DNA of 9,631 nucleotides, taken from positions 1,423 through 11,053 of the forward strand of contig CAZNUA010000082.1 of the NCBI GenBank assembly GCA_964576115.1, in the 5' to 3' direction. The translations under genes and the position numbers were made by a program. This DNA comes from CAYSYY01 sp964576115 [NCBI: uncultured Gemmatimonadota bacterium]. Lineage in GTDB: Bacteria; Blakebacterota; Blakebacteria; Blakebacterales. Position 1 is the first letter of the stretch; every line of letters starts with the position of its first letter. The notes beneath the pieces were generated by a model that was not told the DNA's origin, did no database searches, and saw only the letters and a list, made by a program, of their open reading frames with translations. Positions 5,983 to 9,631 of this stretch are shown here, in pieces.

Positions 5983-7857
5983 TCAGGAGTCGGGCGTTGT
6001 TTTCGCAACGACGTCGTCGGGAGCGACCAGATAACCCAGCTTGCGCAGCCCGCGCGTAAAGGCCGCTTCTGATGAAGCCGGCACGACGAGGTGGTTCTCG
6101 CCGGCCGGCAGGCAGTGCCGGCTCATTTTCGCATCGTTGGCAATCAGCGCCGCCAGGGCCGGATCGGCGCATTCGATGAGCCGGGCGAGACCCCGATCGC
6201 GCAGACGTCCGGCCCGCTCCCGGCAATCGTCCAGCAGACGCTCGACCGTATCGGGCAGCGGTGCGCTGCTGCGGGCCGTCAGGTAGTCGCGGATCTCATC
6301 CACCGAGCGCCCCTGCTCTACGGCCGCGAGTAACTTCTCGGGCCCCAGCTGCCAGACCAGATCCGAGACGGGTTCGGCATACGTATCCAGGGCCAGCCGG
6401 TCGCTCGGTTCGAGGTCGGCTCCGATTGCGGCCACTTCGAGGTTCGGCAGCACCTGAAGCACGCCTTTCGCCTCGATGGGAGCGGGTGTATAGGCATCGT
6501 TCAAATCCAGGGCGTACGCTCCCAGTGCATTGATGCGGAAATACAGGAGCCCGTCGTACCGGCTGAGATAGGGCAGGTCGTCGGTTCCCCACAGGTCGTG
6601 GTAGTCCCGGCGCGCATCGGCCGGCGGAATATAGGCGACATCCAGCAGTCCCAGGGTGGCGGCGTATTCAAAGAGCAGGCAGAGCGCATAACGCTGCTCG
6701 AGAAATCCCTCGCACCCGCTGTAACCGAGCGAGCCGTAATGGGATTCGCCGATGTAGAGATTCCAGGCATTGTGGGCCACTGCAAAGGCGTTGCCGGTGG
6801 CACTGATAAAACGGAAAAAGGTATCGAATTCGATCCACCGACCCGGCGGGCATGCCATGAGGGTATCGATGATCGAGACGCGACGCCCCGCGATCGCGGT
6901 CAGGGTGCGCTTCCCCCTGCCACCCTGCCCCTTGACACAGTCGATCCGCGAGAGTTCGTCAAATCTGGTCGTGCCCTCCCACTTATTCCACAGCCGGCGG
7001 AGCGTCTCATGGGCCGGCGCCGAGAGTGCTTTGCGTCCCGACCGGGTGAGTTCAAGCCGCGAGCCCGAAAGCTGAGCCAATCCGCCGGCCTGAATCAGCA
7101 GGGGCCAGGCGTAGGCCCGGATCGGACCCGCGTTGGGATCGACCCACTTACTTTCAGGTGGCTCATAGGCATAGTAGTCGCCTCCCTCGAGCACCGTGGT
7201 GAGGGTTTTGACAGTCGCCGCCGCGGGTCGGCGTGTCCGGGTGCTCACCGCGATCTTGCGTGCATCTGCCAGCCGCAGGACCGAGAGCAGTTCGCGCTGG
7301 GCCGGGCGCTCCATGTCACGCACGGTCAGCGCGACCGGCTCGGTCACCCACTCCCGCCTGCCGGTCTCCGGATCCCAGTATCTCTGCGGCAGGTCGTATT
7401 CGGCGGGCAGAACCTCGAGGGTTTCTATCGTCGCCTCGACGGGCTCGGGCACGAAGGCCGTGCATCTTTCCTTCACGTCGTCGGGCATGATGCCGCCGTA
7501 AAAGAAGAAGTTCAGCGCCGTGGGTTTGATGTCACGCCGGTACGGATCCATCGATCCCCAATCGGGATCCTCGCCGTACTTGGCATGGAAACGATCGGCA
7601 TCAAAGCGCGTCTGTGACGAGTGCACCACCTCGGCTACGGCCGCTTTCTGCAGCTCATCGAGTCCCTGCCAGATGGTCTGCAGGCGGTCTCCCGCAAGCC
7701 GCCGGATGATGTACTCGATCAGCTCGAGCTTGCGGGTCGGTATCTTGACGCCGTCCAGCGGCACGAGTCTGGCAAGCTTCTTCAAACCCTCGACCCTGAT
7801 ATTGTACAGGGCCTCGTTGATCGTCGGGGTTTTTTCAAGCGGGCGGTATCGACTCAT
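5983..7857 (-). CDS. Helicase-associated protein with XPB/Ssl2-N-like domain
   Basis: The 624-residue protein has no Walker motifs. Its N-terminus has a SAP-like, lysine-rich piece (GVKIPTRKLELIEYIIRRLA, about 36-55) and the stretch LQKAAVAEVVHSSQTRFDADRFHAKYG typical of bacterial helicase-associated proteins. A middle region of about 200-460 has winged-helix-like pieces (LELTRSGRKAL) but no motif I can name. The C-terminus (about 465-613) matches the XPB_Ssl2-type domain: GVLQVLPNLEVAAIG, ending HLVVPASSEAAFTRGLRKLGY. The same domain begins the helicase encoded four bases downstream, so both are probably made from one mRNA and act together. The start ATG has a strong GGAGGA (7861-7866) three bases upstream. 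It is shorter than the roughly 750-800 residues I recall for actinobacterial members. Its exact role is not established. Confidence 0.82.
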   Translation of the reverse strand: MSRYRPLEKTPTINEALYNIRVEGLKKLARLVPLDGVKIPTRKLELIEYIIRRLAGDRLQTIWQGLDELQKAAVAEVVHSSQTRFDADRFHAKYGEDPDWGSMDPYRRDIKPTALNFFFYGGIMPDDVKERCTAFVPEPVEATIETLEVLPAEYDLPQRYWDPETGRREWVTEPVALTVRDMERPAQRELLSVLRLADARKIAVSTRTRRPAAATVKTLTTVLEGGDYYAYEPPESKWVDPNAGPIRAYAWPLLIQAGGLAQLSGSRLELTRSGRKALSAPAHETLRRLWNKWEGTTRFDELSRIDCVKGQGGRGKRTLTAIAGRRVSIIDTLMACPPGRWIEFDTFFRFISATGNAFAVAHNAWNLYIGESHYGSLGYSGCEGFLEQRYALCLLFEYAATLGLLDVAYIPPADARRDYHDLWGTDDLPYLSRYDGLLYFRINALGAYALDLNDAYTPAPIEAKGVLQVLPNLEVAAIGADLEPSDRLALDTYAEPVSDLVWQLGPEKLLAAVEQGRSVDEIRDYLTARSSAPLPDTVERLLDDCRERAGRLRDRGLARLIECADPALAALIANDAKMSRHCLPAGENHLVVPASSEAAFTRGLRKLGYLVAPDDVVAKTTPDS

Positions 7858-7979
7858 ATCTCCTCCGGGTGCTGCCGAAAGAGTAGCGCGATGCCGGTGA
7901 TTCGCAATGGAATTTCCCTGATCATCTCGATATCGTTTTCAGGTTGAGACGAAAATGGATTCACGTGTATCGAGAACAT
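7854..7979 (-). CDS. Possible small ORF ahead of the helicase operon (41 aa)
   Basis: A 41-codon frame starts at ATG 7977-7979 and ends at TGA 7854-7856, overlapping the ATG of the helicase-associated gene by the classic ATGA arrangement. It begins MFSIHVNPFSSQPEND and ends FRQHPEEI. The last codons GAG GAG supply the Shine-Dalgarno of the next gene. No good ribosome site precedes its own ATG and I recognise no family. The ATGA overlap suggests translational coupling, but a frame this short can arise by chance. It also partly overlaps the AlkP relic on the other strand. Confidence 0.3.
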   Translation of the reverse strand: MFSIHVNPFSSQPENDIEMIREIPLRITGIALLFRQHPEEI

Positions 7980-7982
7980 CAC

Positions 7983-8042
7983 TCACTGCGACATATCGAT
8001 GCTACCGCAGGCTAGGTGCTGGCCCGGCTCGGCGTCGAATAA
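7983..8042 (+). pseudogene. Relic of an AlkP-type phosphohydrolase 3' end
   Basis: In frame from 7983 to the TAA at 8040-8042 the plus strand reads S-L-R-H-I-D-A-T-A-G-stop-V-L-A-R-L-G-V-E-stop. This mirrors SLPRNIEDVAGWVLTRLGV at the end of the phosphohydrolase gene (450-507). The TAG at 8013-8015 takes the place of its TGG. Bases 8015-8037 match 485-507 at 22 of 23 positions, and similarity continues upstream with small gaps. No phosphohydrolase frame is found upstream (the helicase operon occupies that DNA on the other strand), so only the tail survives. Confidence 0.6.
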
Positions 8043-8048
8043 TGTAAA

Positions 8049-8054
8049 AGTATA
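8049..8054 (-). promoter_or_regulatory. Candidate -10 element for the helicase operon
   Basis: On the minus strand TATACT matches five of six bases of the -10 consensus, about 190 bases before the helicase-associated gene and 70 before the small ORF. The surrounding 8040-8085 is AT-rich against the GC-rich background. The -35 region at 17-base spacing (GCGATA) is poor, so this is only a candidate. Confidence 0.25.
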
Positions 8055-8087
8055 GCAAGTTTAACCCATGTTATCGCTTTTTCATAA

Positions 8088-8100
8088 GACCGAGCCGGTC
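8088..8100. terminator. Weak hairpin downstream of fcl
   Basis: GACCG and CGGTC pair around a three-base loop 33 bases past the fcl stop. On the minus strand the stem is followed by TTATG and not a T-run, so it could be at most a weak terminator for the gmd-fcl transcript. Confidence 0.25.
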
Positions 8101-8118
8101 GTTATTTCAGGAGAACGA

Positions 8119-8134
8119 GACAGAGTACTCTGTC
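8119..8134. repeat. 16-bp perfect palindrome over the fcl stop
   Basis: GACAGAGTACTCTGTC is its own reverse complement and covers the last bases of the fcl stop codon. It could be a protein site or, as a six-pair stem with GTAC loop, the start of a 3' RNA structure together with the hairpin at 8088-8100. No T-run follows. Confidence 0.45.
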
Positions 8135-9086
8135 AGACACCCCGGGCTTCGCCGCGGTGGGCTTCGAACCACTCCACGGTGCGGCGGATCCCCTCTTCAA
8201 AGGGCATCTCGGCCTCGAATCCGAAGCGCTCTCTGGCCCGGCTGGTATCCAGGCGCCGCCGGGGCTGTCCGTCGGGGCGGCTCCGATCCCAGACGATCTC
8301 GCCCTCATACCCGACCGCGGTGCGGATCACCTCCACCAGATCGCAGATCTTGATCTCGTTGCCCGTGCCCAGGTTGGTGGGTTCGCCGCCATCGTAGTTT
8401 TCCAGGGCCAGCGCGATCGCCCGGGCGCAGTCGCCCACATAGAGAAACTCGCGCGAGACATGCCCCGAACCCCACACCTCGACCGGTTCGGTGCCGGCGT
8501 CGCGGGCTTCGACGAACTTGCGCACCAGAGCCGGGATCACATGGCTCGATTCATAGTCGAAATTGTCGCCCGGGCCGTAGAGATTGGCGGGGATCAGATA
8601 GACGGCGTTCAGATCGTACTGGGCGCGGTAGCCCTGCAGCATGACCAGCAGGGCCCGCTTGGCCACCCCGTAGGGAGCATTGGTCTCTTCGGGATAACCG
8701 TTGAAGAAATCATCTTCTGTAAAGGGCGTCGGGGTGTGCTTGGGATAACCGCAGGTCGTGCCCAGAAAGATCATCTTGCCCAGGCCGTATTCGCGGGCGC
8801 CCTCGATGATGTGCAGCCCCATGGCCATGTTGGTGAAAAAGAACCGTCCCGGGTTCCGGCGGTTGGCCTCGATCCCGCCCACCGCGGCCGCCAGGTGGAT
8901 CACCGCTTCGGGCTCGCACTCCTGATACATCGCCCGGGCCTGATCCATTACGGTGAGGTCGTAGTCATCGATATCGACCGCGGTGACTTCGGCCCCGCGT
9001 TCGGCCAGGAGCGGGATCAGGTGCGAGGCCAGAAAACCCGCCCCGCCGGTCACGAGGATCTTCTTCCCGCTCAGATCGAAGGTCAT
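8133..9086 (-). CDS. fcl: GDP-L-fucose synthase (NAD-dependent epimerase/reductase)
   Basis: The 317-residue extended short-chain dehydrogenase fits GDP-L-fucose synthase, which epimerises and reduces GDP-4-keto-6-deoxymannose with NADPH to GDP-L-fucose in the cytoplasm. Visible features: Rossmann motif VTGGAGFLAS (12-21), GTTCGYPK (109-116) with Cys112, catalytic Tyr139-x3-Lys143 in NAPYGVAK, NLYGPGDNFDYESSHVIPAL (168-187) with His182, and PDGQPRRRLDTSRA (271-284). Cys112 and His182 correspond to the epimerisation pair of the E. coli enzyme. The third Gly of the Rossmann motif is Ala, a change tolerated in many relatives. GAGGG lies eight bases before the ATG. gmd is just upstream on the same strand and supplies the substrate. 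A related GDP-deoxyhexose reductase is possible but less likely given the PDGxPRRxLD and CxYPK motifs. Confidence 0.88.
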   Translation of the reverse strand: MTFDLSGKKILVTGGAGFLASHLIPLLAERGAEVTAVDIDDYDLTVMDQARAMYQECEPEAVIHLAAAVGGIEANRRNPGRFFFTNMAMGLHIIEGAREYGLGKMIFLGTTCGYPKHTPTPFTEDDFFNGYPEETNAPYGVAKRALLVMLQGYRAQYDLNAVYLIPANLYGPGDNFDYESSHVIPALVRKFVEARDAGTEPVEVWGSGHVSREFLYVGDCARAIALALENYDGGEPTNLGTGNEIKICDLVEVIRTAVGYEGEIVWDRSRPDGQPRRRLDTSRARERFGFEAEMPFEEGIRRTVEWFEAHRGEARGV

Positions 9087-9089
9087 GGT

Positions 9090-9116
9090 TCAGTCCCTCT
9101 TCCTCTCGCTGTCCAT
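9090..9116 (-). other. Possible leader micro-ORF in the gmd-fcl gap
   Basis: Within the 111-base gap (9087-9197), ATG 9114-9116 opens an eight-codon frame MDSERKRD ending at TGA 9090-9092, three bases before the fcl ATG. GGAGG stands nine bases before its ATG. It could bring ribosomes to the fcl start by reinitiation, or be chance. The rest of the gap shows no terminator or clear promoter, so gmd and fcl are probably co-transcribed. Confidence 0.2.
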
Positions 9117-9197
9117 TGGTGGCTGCCTCCAAGGTCCCGATTTGGGAGGATATCGTGCCAGTCTTGTATCAATCTCTTGTCATTGCTCCAGTGTGTG

Positions 9198-9631
9198 TCA
9201 TTCATGCATGCGGCGTTCGGAAACGTCATGGCCGGCCTCGCGCAGGGTTTTTTCCTGCCGGGCGAGTTCGGAGTCCGCTTCGATCATCATGTCGACCAGT
9301 CCCTCGAGATCAACCGTCGGCTCCCATCCAAGCACCCGTCGCGCTTTTGTGGCATCACCAAGCAAGCGCTCGACTTCGGCCGGACGGTAGTAACGTGGAT
9401 CGATCTCAACAAAGTCTTCCCAGTCCAGATCAACACATGCGAAAGCCAGTTCCACGAACTCGCGGACCGAGGTTTCCCGGCCCGTGGCGATGACGAAATC
9501 GTCGGGTTCGTCATGCTGCAGCATGAGCCACATGGCCTCGACGAAATCGCCGGCATAGCCCCAGTCGCGCCGGGCTTCGAGGTTGCCCAGGTAGAGTTTG
9601 TTCTGCAAGCCCTCCTTTATCCGCGTGGCGG
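9198..9631 (-). CDS. gmd: GDP-mannose 4,6-dehydratase, C-terminal part (5' end outside window)
   Basis: The frame is open to the right edge; the codon at 9606-9608 is an internal Leu (TTG), preceded in frame by A-T-R-I-K-E-G. About 144 residues of the C-terminus are visible. [20 protein letters not shown] and AMWLMLQ are the GMD signature of the substrate-binding half, followed by [36 protein letters not shown] and LGWEP. The enzyme converts GDP-D-mannose to GDP-4-keto-6-deoxy-D-mannose using bound NADP. The visible end, with the E-A-D-x-E-L-A tail, is typical in length, so the C-terminus is complete. It lies upstream of fcl with 111 bases between, giving the two-step route to GDP-L-fucose for surface glycans. 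Confidence 0.93.
   Translation of the reverse strand, partial: ATRIKEGLQNKLYLGNLEARRDWGYAGDFVEAMWLMLQHDEPDDFVIATGRETSVREFVELAFACVDLDWEDFVEIDPRYYRPAEVERLLGDATKARRVLGWEPTVDLEGLVDMMIEADSELARQEKTLREAGHDVSERRMHE

Noticed and set aside
5979-6008. TTG start for the helicase
   Set aside because: It would overlap the partner gene by 26 bases with no Shine-Dalgarno; the ATG at 5976-5978 gives the expected family start.
6598-7617. Long plus-strand open frame of 339 codons
   Set aside because: It lies wholly inside the helicase-associated gene on the other strand, has no recognisable family, and is the usual antisense shadow in GC-rich DNA.
7858-7952. Further ATPase or AlkP relic between the helicase-associated gene and the relic at 7983
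   Set aside because: A short resemblance around 7930-7945 to ATPase positions near 825 is weak and could be chance.

Overview
The window comes from a GC-rich bacterial chromosome. Strongly GC-biased third codon positions, tight gene packing and Shine-Dalgarno sites all point that way. Nothing in it fixes the phylum. The XPB-type helicase with a helicase-associated partner is known from several bacterial groups, including actinobacteria and spirochaetes, so the pair does not settle the taxonomy. Both ends cut through genes.

Layout. 1-521 (+): C-terminal part of an alkaline-phosphatase-superfamily phosphohydrolase carrying an internal 17-codon tandem duplication. 526-573 (-): small relic of a DUF4143-type ATPase C-terminus. 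605-1879 (-): intact DUF4143-type AAA+ ATPase. 1916-2030: AT-rich array of five 23-bp tandem repeats in the divergent promoter region. 2105-3805 (+): long pRiA4b ORF-3-like protein. 3842-4276 (+): hicBA toxin-antitoxin pair. 4302-7857 (-): two-gene operon of an XPB/ERCC3-like DNA helicase preceded by its XPB/Ssl2-N-like partner protein, perhaps led by a 41-codon small ORF (7854-7979). 7983-8042 (+): relic of a second AlkP-type 3' end with a TAG in frame. 8133-9631 (-): fcl (GDP-L-fucose synthase) preceded by the C-terminal part of gmd (GDP-mannose 4,6-dehydratase).

How the genes relate. gmd and fcl are consecutive steps from GDP-mannose to GDP-L-fucose, a precursor for surface polysaccharide. 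The XPB pair looks like a DNA-repair or transcription-coupled helicase module; both proteins share one homologous domain (C-terminal in the partner, N-terminal in the helicase). The block 605-4276 (ATPase, repeat array, pRiA4b-like protein, hicBA) has the character of accessory DNA.

The points most worth a second look are the exact 23-bp array (every unit carries tandem stop codons on the ATPase strand), the two gene relics, and the fact that AlkP-type 3' ends lie in direct orientation at both sides of a ~7.5-kb block. No rRNA, tRNA, CRISPR array, integrase or transposase was seen.
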